From Cyanobacteria bacterium M_surface_10_m1_298 (lineage in GTDB: Bacteria; Cyanobacteriota; Cyanobacteriia; PCC-6307; Cyanobiaceae), in the NCBI GenBank assembly GCA_016882485.1, contig VGPT01000003.1:1-64000 (forward strand): 64,000 nucleotides of DNA, in the 5' to 3' direction. The notes beneath the pieces were generated by a model. It was not told where the DNA came from. It made no database searches and saw only the letters and a program-made list of their open reading frames with translations. Positions 23,411-32,848 of the stretch are shown here, one piece after another (position 1 is the stretch's first letter; every line of letters begins with the position of its first letter). The position numbers were made by a program, and so were the translations under genes.

Positions 23411-24562
23411 TCAGGGTCGTTCGTTCAGCCCGCGCGGGCTACTGCGCTCCGGCAAGGCTGCAAACGGCAGGCGCAGGGGAAAGGCTCCGCTGCGCAGCTG
23501 ATGGCTCAAGCACTCGGCGATCTCGGCAGCCAGTCTCGGACTGTGGGCTGGAGCCACCAGTAGCTGCTGCTCACCCCAGCGGATCGAGCCCTTGGAGAGT
23601 TCGCCGTAGCTGACGCTGGTGGGGCTGGGTCGTACGCGCCGGGGTACGCCGTAATCGATCAACGGCACCTCCAGCTCGTCCGGGTTGACCGCCAGCTGTT
23701 CGGCCTGCTGCAGGGTCAACAGGAGCACGGGGGCGGCCATCGCCACCATCAGCCCGGTGCTGCCGTCCGGCAGTCGGGTCGCGCGCAGCCACTGGGGTTG
23801 CAGGTCGTGCAGGTTCACATCCACGGCACAGCAGGCTCCAGGGCTGAGGGCATGGCCAAGTGCTGAGCGTTTGGGATTGGGTTGATGGCCACTGCCGGCG
23901 CCACTGACCCAGCCGATCGCACCGGCCACCATCACCGGAGAGCCAAGACCCAGTTGCTGGAGGCCCGGCATCGACAGGCCGATGCTCCCCGGACCTGGAG
24001 AGCTGACCAAGCCACTCCCCCAGGGTCCGAGCACCGGCCCCCAGGGGGTTGGGGTGATGCCTTCTCGGCTGCTGAAGGCCACCACTCCGTTTTCATTGAT
24101 GCCCCGGTGCAGCAGCAGGCGTCCGCCGTCGATCTGATCGAGGCGCAATTCTGTTTCCAGCTCAAGCCTCGGTTGCTGCCTGGAGGGGTTCCCGCTGAGG
24201 ACAAGGGGGAGTGCGCGGCCGGCCAACAGATCGCCTAAGGCGGTGGCGCCCCCCTGGTTGATCGGTACCACCAGGTCGGTGTTGCCATGGCCTCCGCTGC
24301 CTTCAGCGCTGCCGAGCCGAAACTGACGCACGCGAATCGGCGGATCGCTCGGGCCGAGGTGCAGGATCAGGGTCGCTTGGTGGGTGAGACAGGCTTCGCT
24401 GGCCACCACCACGTGCGTGCTGCGAAAGGCTGCCTCCAAGCCTTTGGAGCGCACTTGCTCCCGGAACTCGGCTGCAGGAAGCACCTGCAGGTCGCCGCTG
24501 CGTTGCAGCTGATGCAGCTCGGCCTCACTCCGGTTGGGTGGTTTCCCGCGGGAGGAGGACAT
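23411..24562 (-). CDS. DUF39/HcyBio family protein (homocysteine biosynthesis-like)
   Basis: A 383-residue protein that fits the DUF39 (COG1900) family. It has a Cys in an N-terminal strand (VVVASEACLTHQ, Cys58), a conserved core GLGSPVMVAGAIGWVSGAGSGH in pieces, LSPGACCAVDVNLHDLQPQWL, and the C-terminal LEVPLIDYGVPRR. In methanogens and some anaerobes this family takes part in making homocysteine from aspartate semialdehyde and a sulfur donor. Whether picocyanobacterial members do this is not known to me. It is divergent from gyrA with 45 bp between start codons. Homoserine dehydrogenase and sufE are also in this window. Confidence 0.65.
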   Translation of the reverse strand: MSSSRGKPPNRSEAELHQLQRSGDLQVLPAAEFREQVRSKGLEAAFRSTHVVVASEACLTHQATLILHLGPSDPPIRVRQFRLGSAEGSGGHGNTDLVVPINQGGATALGDLLAGRALPLVLSGNPSRQQPRLELETELRLDQIDGGRLLLHRGINENGVVAFSSREGITPTPWGPVLGPWGSGLVSSPGPGSIGLSMPGLQQLGLGSPVMVAGAIGWVSGAGSGHQPNPKRSALGHALSPGACCAVDVNLHDLQPQWLRATRLPDGSTGLMVAMAAPVLLLTLQQAEQLAVNPDELEVPLIDYGVPRRVRPSPTSVSYGELSKGSIRWGEQQLLVAPAHSPRLAAEIAECLSHQLRSGAFPLRLPFAALPERSSPRGLNERP

Positions 24563-24607
24563 AGGCGCAACTACCGATAAAATGGTTTCTAATCAAAGCT
24601 GTCACGA

Positions 24608-27226
24608 ATGGCGGATCCAACCGAACCCCGTGAGTTGCCCTCGGGGGACGGAGAAGGACCTGGCGGATCCGACGGCCGAATTATTCAGGCTGATCTTCGC
24701 AACGAGATGTCGCGCTCCTATCTGGAGTACGCGATGAGTGTGATCGTGGGACGGGCGCTGCCCGATGCCCGCGACGGTCTCAAACCGGTGCATCGCCGCA
24801 TCCTCTATGCGATGTACGAACTGGGGCTCACCAGTGACCGCCCTTACCGCAAATGCGCCCGTGTGGTGGGTGAGGTGCTGGGTAAGTACCACCCCCATGG
24901 CGACACCGCGGTGTATGACGCCCTAGTGCGGATGGCGCAGGACTTTTCCATGCGCATGCCGTTGATCGACGGCCACGGGAATTTCGGGTCTGTGGATAAC
25001 GATCCACCGGCCGCCATGCGATACACCGAGTCGCGGCTTCAGGCGCTCACAACCGACAGTCTTCTTGAAGACATCGAGAGCGAAACCGTCGATTTCATCG
25101 ACAACTTCGACGGGTCTCAGCAAGAGCCCACGGTGATGCCGGCGCGCGTCCCGCAGTTGTTGCTCAACGGCTCCACCGGGATCGCCGTGGGGATGGCGAC
25201 CAACATCCCCCCCCACAACCTCACGGAGCTAATCGACGGACTGCTGGCCCTGATCGCCAATCCTGAGCTGAGCGATCGGGAGTTGATGGGAATCATCCCC
25301 GGTCCCGACTTCCCCACCGGTGGCCAGATTCTGGGTCGACGCGGGATCCGGGAGATGTACGAAACCGGCCGCGGTTCCGTGACGATGCGCGGCGTCGCTT
25401 CGATTGAAACGATCGAGGCCAAGGGACGGCCCGATCGTGATGCGGTGATTATCACCGAGCTTCCTTATCAGACCAACAAGGCGGCGCTGATCGAGCGCAT
25501 CGCTGAATTAGTCAACGACAAGAAGCTCGAGGGGATCGCCGATATTCGCGATGAATCCGATCGCGATGGCATGCGCATCGTGATCGAGTTGCGCCGTGAT
25601 GCCTACCCCCAGGTTGTGCTCAACAACCTGTTCAAGCTCACGCCGCTGCAGAGCAACTTCAGCGCCTACATGTTGGCGTTGGTCAAGGGAGAGCCGATCC
25701 TGCTCACCTTGCGCAAGATGCTTGAGGTGTTCCTCGACTTCCGGGTCGAGACGATCGAGCGGCGCACCCGCTACCTGCTGCGCAAGGCGGAAGAACGCGA
25801 CCACATCCTGCTGGGCCTGCTGATTGCGCTCGACAATCTCGACGCGATCATCGCCTTGATCCGCGGCGCAGCTGACACCGCTTCGGCGCGGGCTGAGTTG
25901 GTCAGTCAGTTCGGTCTGAGCGAGATCCAGGCTGACGCCATCCTGCAGATGCAGCTGCGTCGTCTCACCGCGCTTGAGGCCGACAAGATCCGGCTCGAGC
26001 ACGAGGATCTGCTGGCCAAGATCACCGACTACAACGACATCCTGGCCCGCAAGGAGCGGGTCTTCGGCTTGATCACCGAGGAGCTCGGTGTGATCCGTTC
26101 GCGCTACGACTCGCCCAGGCGCACCGAAATTCTCGACGTTGAAGGCGGCCTCGAGGACATCGATCTGATCGCCAATGAGCGCTCAGTGGTGCTCCTCACC
26201 GAGAACGGCTATCTCAAGCGGATGCCGGTGAGCGAGTTCGAAGCCACCAGTCGCGGCACCCGTGGCAAGGCCGGCACCAAAACCCAGGGCGAGGAGGCCG
26301 TGCGCCTCTTCATCAGCTGCAACGACCACGATTCGTTGTTGCTTTTCTCGGATCGTGGTGTCGTTTACACGGTGCCTGCCTATCGCGTGCCGATCTGCAG
26401 CCGCGCCGCCAAGGGAACGCCGATCGTGCAGTTGCTGCCCATCCCCCGCGAGGAGCAGATCACCTCGCTGCTTGCGGTGAGTGAGTTTGCAGAGGATGCC
26501 GTGCTGGTGATGCTCACCAGTGGGGGCTTCATTAAACGCACCCGACTCTCGGCCTTCGCCAACATCCGCTCCAACGGTCTGATCGCCATCTCCCTTGAGG
26601 AGGGTGATGCCCTCACCTGGGTTCGCTTGGCCCAGCCCGGCGACAGCGTGTTGATCGGATCGCGCAATGGCATGACCATCCACTTCCGCCTCAGCGACGA
26701 GGAGCTGCGTCCGCTGGGCCGCACCGCCCGCGGGGTGCGCGCGATGAACCTTCGCCCTGGTGATCAGCTCGTGAGCATGGATGTGCTCCCGGTTGAACTG
26801 GCGGATCGTGTCGAAGGCAGTGCGGCCGCCGGTGATGACGACGACGCGGAAGAGGTGGCTCCGAGCGATGGTCCCTGGGTGCTGGTGGCTTCGGCCAGCG
26901 GCTTGGGCAAACGGGTGCCTGTCGATCAGTTCCGTCTGCAGAAGCGGGCTGGGATGGGCCTGCGCTGCATGAAGTTCCGCCGGGATGGCGATGTGCTCGT
27001 GGGCCTCAAGGTGCTTGGCACTGGTGAGGAGTTGCTGCTCGTCAGCGAGCGTGGCGTGATTGTGCGGATGCAGGCCGACGCGGTGCCCCAACAGTCCCGC
27101 GCCGCCACCGGTGTTCGTCTCCAGCGCCTGGATGCCGGCGATCGCCTCTCGGAGGTGGTGTTGGTGCCCCCTGCTCCTGAGGAGGACGAGGAAGACGCCT
27201 CGGCCGATGCCGCCGCCGATGCCTGA
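24608..27226 (+). CDS. gyrA: DNA gyrase subunit A
   Basis: An 872-residue type II topoisomerase A subunit that cuts and rejoins the DNA gate segment. The winged-helix breakage domain is at 30-160 with the catalytic Tyr139 in [10 protein letters not shown], and the [17 protein letters not shown] helix is intact. The tower and coiled-coil gate reach to about residue 500. The C-terminal beta-pinwheel contains a GTRGKAGTK stretch close to the GyrA-box position. The end is acidic ([15 protein letters not shown]). The -10-like TAAAAT lies at 24578-24583. Its stop overlaps the next gene's start by 8 bp. Confidence 0.96.
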   Translation: MADPTEPRELPSGDGEGPGGSDGRIIQADLRNEMSRSYLEYAMSVIVGRALPDARDGLKPVHRRILYAMYELGLTSDRPYRKCARVVGEVLGKYHPHGDTAVYDALVRMAQDFSMRMPLIDGHGNFGSVDNDPPAAMRYTESRLQALTTDSLLEDIESETVDFIDNFDGSQQEPTVMPARVPQLLLNGSTGIAVGMATNIPPHNLTELIDGLLALIANPELSDRELMGIIPGPDFPTGGQILGRRGIREMYETGRGSVTMRGVASIETIEAKGRPDRDAVIITELPYQTNKAALIERIAELVNDKKLEGIADIRDESDRDGMRIVIELRRDAYPQVVLNNLFKLTPLQSNFSAYMLALVKGEPILLTLRKMLEVFLDFRVETIERRTRYLLRKAEERDHILLGLLIALDNLDAIIALIRGAADTASARAELVSQFGLSEIQADAILQMQLRRLTALEADKIRLEHEDLLAKITDYNDILARKERVFGLITEELGVIRSRYDSPRRTEILDVEGGLEDIDLIANERSVVLLTENGYLKRMPVSEFEATSRGTRGKAGTKTQGEEAVRLFISCNDHDSLLLFSDRGVVYTVPAYRVPICSRAAKGTPIVQLLPIPREEQITSLLAVSEFAEDAVLVMLTSGGFIKRTRLSAFANIRSNGLIAISLEEGDALTWVRLAQPGDSVLIGSRNGMTIHFRLSDEELRPLGRTARGVRAMNLRPGDQLVSMDVLPVELADRVEGSAAAGDDDDAEEVAPSDGPWVLVASASGLGKRVPVDQFRLQKRAGMGLRCMKFRRDGDVLVGLKVLGTGEELLLVSERGVIVRMQADAVPQQSRAATGVRLQRLDAGDRLSEVVLVPPAPEEDEEDASADAAADA

Positions 27227-28352
27227 TCACCGCGGCGATCTTTGGATCGCCAACACGGTGTCAGATCTGATCGAGGGAGATGTGCAGGAGCACCTCCCGC
27301 TGGAGGCCATTCCTCTTGCAGGTGATGTGCTCGGCCTTGGCACCACCACCAGCATCGACAATGGGGAGCTCACCTTTTTACCCAACGAAACGGGTAACAC
27401 CACCATCTGGAAGTGCCAGGCCTCCGATGGAGGCATTCGCCGATTGATGTCAGGCGATGGGGGCTCTCACTTCCCCTATGTCTGCTTCAGTGCCGATGTC
27501 TCGGGTTTAAAGGTCAACGTTGATCTTGAGCAACTGCGGCCAGAGCCCGGCGCTCCGTTGCAGGCCGTGGTGGCTGAGGCCATTGATTGGCTGCGCCATC
27601 AGAACCGACTGCCGGAAGCCCCGATCTATGGCCTGCGGGCTGAGTTGGAGTGGGACAGTTTGATCATCACCGTGGCCTCGAAGTTGTGCATGGGGCAGCA
27701 GCGCCGCAATGTTCGGCTGGCCACGAGTGAAAGCAGTGGCTCCTTGGCCGCCCTCAGCATTTACCAACTGCTTCAGCACTACCGCTTGGCGCCCACCGAT
27801 CCTGGTGATGCCAGTGATCCGATTCGCTACCTCGGGGCCTCGTTGCACTGGGATTGCTGCGGTTTCTATGACACCCAACCTGAGTTGGGCCGGGTCACCG
27901 TTCCTCAGCCCAATGCCCATTTGCATCTGCATGGCTGCAGTCAGGACCTGCGCTTTGGCGGCCATCTCCACCACGAACACCCCGGCACCCGCCTGCGGCG
28001 CGTGAAGCGATTGGCGATCTATCCCCTGCAGCAGCTCCATACCCTGGCCAGTGATCTGGCCATTGAGCAGGTCAGCTTCGCGAATGGATCGCTTCAGTTC
28101 CGCGTCGTGAACCACGGGGCGATGGATGTCAGCTCTGTGGGGGTCGCCATTGTTGTCGATGACAGCTACACCACCCATCGCTATCTGCGTTTGCCATGGC
28201 TCTCTGCTGGAGGCAGTGAACAATTCAGCGTGCCTCTGGAGTTGGCCAAGGGAGAGCACCGCCTTGAGGTGATCGCTGATCCCCAGAGGCAGATTCTGGA
28301 GACAGCTGATCTTCAGGCCAACAACCGTGCTGTGTTGGCGGTCAGGATCTAA
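27219..28352 (+). CDS. Acetolactate decarboxylase-like domain fused to CARDB domain
   Basis: A 377-residue protein starting at ATG 27219 inside the gyrA stop region. Residues about 12-268 resemble alpha-acetolactate decarboxylase: the start [27 protein letters not shown], then GFYDTQPE and the metal-site segment HLHLHG (234-239) with FGGHL (246-250). This corresponds to the HxH...GGH zinc ligands of BudA. Residues about 280-377 form a CARDB-type Ig fold ([34 protein letters not shown]). No signal peptide is visible. The fusion is unusual; the product could act on acetolactate or on another keto acid. Confidence 0.7.
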   Translation: MPDHRGDLWIANTVSDLIEGDVQEHLPLEAIPLAGDVLGLGTTTSIDNGELTFLPNETGNTTIWKCQASDGGIRRLMSGDGGSHFPYVCFSADVSGLKVNVDLEQLRPEPGAPLQAVVAEAIDWLRHQNRLPEAPIYGLRAELEWDSLIITVASKLCMGQQRRNVRLATSESSGSLAALSIYQLLQHYRLAPTDPGDASDPIRYLGASLHWDCCGFYDTQPELGRVTVPQPNAHLHLHGCSQDLRFGGHLHHEHPGTRLRRVKRLAIYPLQQLHTLASDLAIEQVSFANGSLQFRVVNHGAMDVSSVGVAIVVDDSYTTHRYLRLPWLSAGGSEQFSVPLELAKGEHRLEVIADPQRQILETADLQANNRAVLAVRI

Positions 28353-28374
28353 AAGTTCTCCAGCCAACCGGCGC

Positions 28375-29382
28375 TCAGCGCGACGCCAGAGCCCAGCACA
28401 ACAGCGTGCTGTAGCCGGCGATGCTCGCTAACTGGAGCACATTTTCCAGCCGATCAATCTGACGTCCAACCTGTTGCGGGAGCGCATCACCCGATCGGCT
28501 GATCAAGTTGGCGCACCAGATGAACTCGCAGAAAAACACCAGAGTGACCAAGTACGAGAAGGCGTAGAGCCCATCGATCTCCGTGAGATAAGGCAGTGAT
28601 GGCAGGGACTCGCGATAGGCCTGTTGCATGAACACCAGCGTCAGCAGGATGACCGGCGGAATGGCAAGACGTTCTGAGCTGAAGCTGCTGCGCAGATTCG
28701 AGCTCAGCAGCATGACTGACATGGTGATGGCCAGAGGTAAAAGCCATTTCACCAGCGCCGACCAGACAATCGGCCGGTAGATCAGCTCCATTTCCAGACC
28801 GGAAGCGGTGCTGAATAGGCGCCACTGGAGAAGTCTGTAGCCATTCATGTTGCTTCGGGTGCTGACGCCAGAGTGCTTGGCATCGGGGCGGAGAACGATG
28901 CTCGGCGGCGGCGTTAGCTCGGCCTGAACACTGGGACTGGGCTGGAGTGTGAGTTGGAGTGGGAGTGGATCGAACGGGTAGCCGCGAAAGTCAATTTCGT
29001 CGGAATAAAAGGTGCCATGAAAGCGGTAGCTCCGCTCCAGACGCGGGCCATGGCGGATCGGGCTGCGGATCGCTTCGAGCTGGGCATCCCATGGTGTGAC
29101 CTGGTTCTGAAACCGAATCAAGCTGACTGGATCGATGCCGGCTTCAAGCCAAGTCCGCATTACGGGTTCTGGGGCTGACAGGTGCAGGATCCCTTCGATG
29201 TTGTAGGTCTTGCTCTGAGAGGAGAAGCCGTAGACGTTGTCCACATTGAGAGCAACCTCTACCGGCACCGCTGGAGCCGATGGGTTGGAAGCCTCTGCTG
29301 GCCATCCCACCAGCAATGCAGTGCTGAGGACGAGGCAGAGAAGAAGCCGCTGCACTGCCTGAAGCCAGCGCCTCGATCCCAT
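28375..29382 (-). CDS. Pentameric ligand-gated ion channel homologue
   Basis: From ATG 29380-29382 the product has 335 residues: signal peptide (LLLCLVLSTALLVGWPAEA), an extracellular beta-sandwich (about 35-205) and four membrane helices (about 207-227, 238-257, 270-292, 314-333). YPFDPLPLQL at 135-144 matches the conserved FPFD strand, and LPSLPYLTEIDGLYAFSYLV matches the M2-M3 loop/M3 text of the Gloeobacter channel GLIC. M1 has its conserved Pro. The Cys-loop cysteines are absent, as in other prokaryotic members. M2 contains a Pro-Pro pair (242-243). ATGs at 29388 and 29412 are alternatives. Ligand unknown. Confidence 0.75.
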   Translation of the reverse strand: MGSRRWLQAVQRLLLCLVLSTALLVGWPAEASNPSAPAVPVEVALNVDNVYGFSSQSKTYNIEGILHLSAPEPVMRTWLEAGIDPVSLIRFQNQVTPWDAQLEAIRSPIRHGPRLERSYRFHGTFYSDEIDFRGYPFDPLPLQLTLQPSPSVQAELTPPPSIVLRPDAKHSGVSTRSNMNGYRLLQWRLFSTASGLEMELIYRPIVWSALVKWLLPLAITMSVMLLSSNLRSSFSSERLAIPPVILLTLVFMQQAYRESLPSLPYLTEIDGLYAFSYLVTLVFFCEFIWCANLISRSGDALPQQVGRQIDRLENVLQLASIAGYSTLLCWALASR

Positions 29383-29425
29383 CTCCATGGAAGTGGTGCA
29401 GGATGAGCCCAAACCTAGAGGCGGT

Positions 29426-30685
29426 ATGTCGATTGAGGTGCTGGTGATCGGGGCAGGCCCCGCTGCCCTCTGCCTTGCCGCTGCCCTGGCTGAGCGTGGT
29501 GTTCAGGTTCAGGGTCTTGCACCCGATGATCCCGCTGCGCTCTGGCCCAACACCTATGGCATTTGGGGCCCAGAGGTGGATGACCTTGGTTTGGGGCATT
29601 TGCTGGGCCATCGCTGGAGTGACACCCGCAGCTACTTCGGTGATGGCCTCAGCACGGCCGCCGTTACCCATGGCATCGACTACGGCCTTTTCGACAAAAC
29701 AGCGCTGCAGCAGCACTGGTGGCGTATCTGCCAGGCGGCTGGGGTGACCTGGGAGCGAGGTCGGGCAGACGCCATCGAGCACAACGCCGATGGCTCCATC
29801 GTGATCACTGAGGCAGGCGAGCGCCTTCAGGCTCGCTTGGTGATCGATGCCAGCGGTCATCACTCTCGCTTTGTTAAGCGCCCCGATGAGGGCCCTGTGG
29901 CGGGTCAGGCGGCCTATGGCATCGTTGGCCGTTTTTCAGCACCGCCGGTGGACCCGGGCCAATTCGTGCTGATGGATTACCGCAGTGATCACCTCAGCGA
30001 GGCCGAACGGCGCTGTGGACCAGCCACCTTCCTTTACGCCATGGATTTCGGCGAAGGGGTGTTTTTTGTGGAAGAGACCTCCCTCGCCCTCGCCCCAGCG
30101 GTGCCCTATGAGGTGCTCAAAGATCGATTGTTGCGCCGCTTGCACCATCGCGGCATTGAGGTTGAAACGATTGAACATGAGGAGTTGTGCCTGTTTCCGA
30201 TGAACCTTCCTCTGCCAGATTTGCAGCAGAGAGTTGTGGCGTTTGGTGGATCCGCCTCCATGGTTCATCCCGCCTCCGGCTACATGGTGGGTGGCCTGTT
30301 GCGCCGTGCTCCTGCATTGGCTGCAGCGGTCGCACGCGGTTTGCAGATGCAAGCCATGGATGGAGAGCAGTTATCGCGTCTCGCCTGGGATTCCCTTTGG
30401 CCTCTTGAGCTGCAGCGCAAACGTGCTCTCTACTGCTTTGGATTGGAGAAGTTGATGCGCTTTTCTGAGCCTCAACTTCGTGCTCACTTCACGACCTTTT
30501 TTAGCCTCCCGCAACCGGATTGGTATGGCTTTCTCACCAATACCCTCACGCTCTCTGAATTGGTGATGGCCATGGTGCGTTTGTTTGTGCAAGCCCCCTG
30601 GGCTGTGAAATTCGGTTTGATGGGCATGCAGGGCCGCGAGCTCCAGCTCGGGCTGAGGTTGGTGTGGCCTGGGGCTGGCCGATAG
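29426..30685 (+). CDS. crtL: Lycopene beta-cyclase (CrtL type)
   Basis: This FAD-dependent enzyme closes the beta-ionone rings of lycopene to make beta-carotene. The start ATG 29426 has GAGG 5 bp upstream and opens with the dinucleotide fold VLVIGAGPAALCLAAAL. NTYGIWGPE, LVIDASGHHSRF, MDYRSDH and GFGGSASMVHPASGYMVGG-type text (FGGSASMVHPASGYM) are family signatures. Length of 419 residues is typical. It is flanked on both sides by minus-strand genes that look accessory (channel and transporter fusion). Confidence 0.95.
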   Translation: MSIEVLVIGAGPAALCLAAALAERGVQVQGLAPDDPAALWPNTYGIWGPEVDDLGLGHLLGHRWSDTRSYFGDGLSTAAVTHGIDYGLFDKTALQQHWWRICQAAGVTWERGRADAIEHNADGSIVITEAGERLQARLVIDASGHHSRFVKRPDEGPVAGQAAYGIVGRFSAPPVDPGQFVLMDYRSDHLSEAERRCGPATFLYAMDFGEGVFFVEETSLALAPAVPYEVLKDRLLRRLHHRGIEVETIEHEELCLFPMNLPLPDLQQRVVAFGGSASMVHPASGYMVGGLLRRAPALAAAVARGLQMQAMDGEQLSRLAWDSLWPLELQRKRALYCFGLEKLMRFSEPQLRAHFTTFFSLPQPDWYGFLTNTLTLSELVMAMVRLFVQAPWAVKFGLMGMQGRELQLGLRLVWPGAGR

Positions 30686-30697
30686 AGGCCAATGCTC

Positions 30698-32848
30698 TCA
30701 ACCTTGCCGTTGCGGGCTGCGCATTTCGATCCAGTAGCGTTCAAGCGCGTCCAGCGCTCCACTGGAGCGAGTGCGCGCCAGCCATGTGTTGAGATACAGC
30801 AGTAGTGAAGAGTCATTCCCTCCGACGAGGATCACCATCTGCCCCGCTAGATCGCCTCGGAATGGAGTAATCAAGGTTGTCTGCGGATAAAGCACCGACC
30901 AGGCGGCGCCTCCCTCAGCTGTGGTGAGTAGGGCATCAACCTGTTTGAAGCCATCCTCAGCAAAGAAGCGACGTTTGTCGCTGATGGGCTCTAACACCAA
31001 CGGAGCTGGTTTTCCCGGTGCCCCCAAACGCTCGGCGAGTTGTTCCTGCAGCAGACGGTTGATCAGTTGCGGGTCGCTAACAGCAATGCGCAGCGGCCGT
31101 GCCAGAGGCTTTCCCGGCAAGGTCTGGATCATTGACACCTTTTGATCAGGCACCACCAGGGCGAGATGCACGGTTTGGTAGCCGTTGCTCACTTGATGAC
31201 GAGCTGCCCGCACTGGACTGTCTTGGATTCCTCCAACGGCCAGGTCGATCTCCTGCCGATCCAACAGGAGCTCCAATGCGCTGAAGCTAGCGGGATGAAG
31301 GCTGACGCGTACCCCAAGGCTCTCCGCCAGTTCTTCCATCAGATCCACATCCAGACCAATCCAGCGGCCGCTGCGATTGCGGTAGGCCCAGGGCAGTCCG
31401 TCGCTGCGGATTCCCACCCTCAGTACGCCCCGTTGACGAATCGCCGCCAGCGTCACCGCCTGGGACGTGCCTTCGCTCTCCACGTTTTGGATAGAGCGGC
31501 TCCAAAGGGGTTGACGGGTCAACACCACATCGTCGTTGCTGTAGCGCCCAGCTAACGATTGGCTCAGCAGATGCCGGCTCCCCTGCCCCAGCGACAGAGA
31601 GGCAGCTGCCGTCAGGCCCGCGGTCGCCACGATGCGCAGGGGACGGATTCTTAGACAGTGGCTGCTGGCGCAGAAGCTGCCGACCGCCAGCACGATCAAG
31701 CCCTCGAGGGTGAGAACTTTTTCAAACCGGTAGAGCCACTCGCCGCTGAGGTGCACCAGTTGCAGGAGGTCTAGAGGCAGCCCTGCCTGAAGCAGGCCCG
31801 CACGGGCTGCAGTTTTGATCCCCCCCACCACAGTCGGGATTCCAGTGCCGAGTAACCCCGCTACCGCGGTGGTGCTCAGAGGTTGTCCAACAAACCAAGC
31901 AGCAAAGGGCAAAAAACTGAGGGCCATGATTTGGCCAAGGCCCGGTAAGGCAAAGCCCACCGACAGGCTGGGCACCAGTTCATCAAAGGCCTCCTGAGGA
32001 GCATCTGGGCACGCCGCCGCCAGCTCTTCGCGCAGATTGGAGGCGAGCACAGGAAGGGTGATCAAGACATTGGCACTGCTGGCCGTCAGGGCCAGAGGGC
32101 CACGGCAGATACGCCACAGCTGCCGTGCATTCAAGGGGGTGCAGCTGAGGATCAGGCCGGCCAGAGCAATGGTCATGGCCAACAGACCGACGAGTCCCAT
32201 CAGGAAGAAGCCCTGAACGCGGATCAATTGCTCCAGCTGAAAGCTGGCCGCATTGCGTGCACTCAGCGCAAGGATTCCCAGTGGAATGATGCGTGCCACC
32301 AGTCGGTTCAGACGACTGAACAACGTGCGAAGAACACTGAGAGGCTCCAGCAGCTGTCTGCGTTCTGGCAATTGCTGCAGCAGAACTCCGCAGATCCCAC
32401 TGAACAGAACAACTGCTGGAAAGTTGTCCGCGGCAAGAGCTGAAAAAATATTGTCTGGGATGTAGGTGTTGATCAGGTTGACCGGTTCAACGGGTTGGAG
32501 AAGATCCCGGCTAAAGAAGGCTGAGTAGACAACAGGTGGCAAGACGCCAGGCATCATCACGACCGCCAGGCATCCCAGCAGCCAGAGGCCGCTGAGAAGG
32601 GCGAGTCCACTGCGCAGAAGGATGCGTAAGCCTCGTTCTTCGAGGCTCCCCAAGGCGACAACCAGCTCGCAGATGATGAAGGGCATCACCACGATCTGAG
32701 AGGTTTGGAGAAAGATCGCTCCGAGGGGTTGAAGAATCTGGGTGAATCCGGGTGCCAGCCGACCGATCAGGCATCCGAGCACGAGTGCAGCTAGGCATTG
32801 ATTCCCCAGGTGCTGCAGGCCTGCCCGCTGGATCAGCCGCCAGACCAT
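30698..32848 (-). CDS. SLC1-type symporter fused to periplasmic amino-acid-binding domain
   Basis: A 716-residue protein. Residues 1-420 are an SLC1/glutamate-aspartate symporter-like membrane domain with about eight helices; TASSANVLITLPV (255-267) fits the first re-entrant hairpin and GTGIPTV the second. The NMDGT sodium motif of helix 7 is replaced by a FALPGLGQ segment (299-306), and the helix-8 Asp/Arg/Asn set is not apparent. Residues about 466-715 are a type-2 periplasmic binding protein (RGVLRVGIRSDGLPWAYRN, WIGLDVDLMEELAESLG, DLAVGG), as in glutamine-binding proteins and ionotropic glutamate receptors. Start overlaps the arsS stop (TAATG). Confidence 0.85.
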   Translation of the reverse strand: MVWRLIQRAGLQHLGNQCLAALVLGCLIGRLAPGFTQILQPLGAIFLQTSQIVVMPFIICELVVALGSLEERGLRILLRSGLALLSGLWLLGCLAVVMMPGVLPPVVYSAFFSRDLLQPVEPVNLINTYIPDNIFSALAADNFPAVVLFSGICGVLLQQLPERRQLLEPLSVLRTLFSRLNRLVARIIPLGILALSARNAASFQLEQLIRVQGFFLMGLVGLLAMTIALAGLILSCTPLNARQLWRICRGPLALTASSANVLITLPVLASNLREELAAACPDAPQEAFDELVPSLSVGFALPGLGQIMALSFLPFAAWFVGQPLSTTAVAGLLGTGIPTVVGGIKTAARAGLLQAGLPLDLLQLVHLSGEWLYRFEKVLTLEGLIVLAVGSFCASSHCLRIRPLRIVATAGLTAAASLSLGQGSRHLLSQSLAGRYSNDDVVLTRQPLWSRSIQNVESEGTSQAVTLAAIRQRGVLRVGIRSDGLPWAYRNRSGRWIGLDVDLMEELAESLGVRVSLHPASFSALELLLDRQEIDLAVGGIQDSPVRAARHQVSNGYQTVHLALVVPDQKVSMIQTLPGKPLARPLRIAVSDPQLINRLLQEQLAERLGAPGKPAPLVLEPISDKRRFFAEDGFKQVDALLTTAEGGAAWSVLYPQTTLITPFRGDLAGQMVILVGGNDSSLLLYLNTWLARTRSSGALDALERYWIEMRSPQRQG

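Noticed and set aside
24578-24583. gyrA promoter (-10-like TAAAAT)
   Set aside because: A convincing -35 box at the right spacing was not found, so it is mentioned with gyrA but not listed as a feature.
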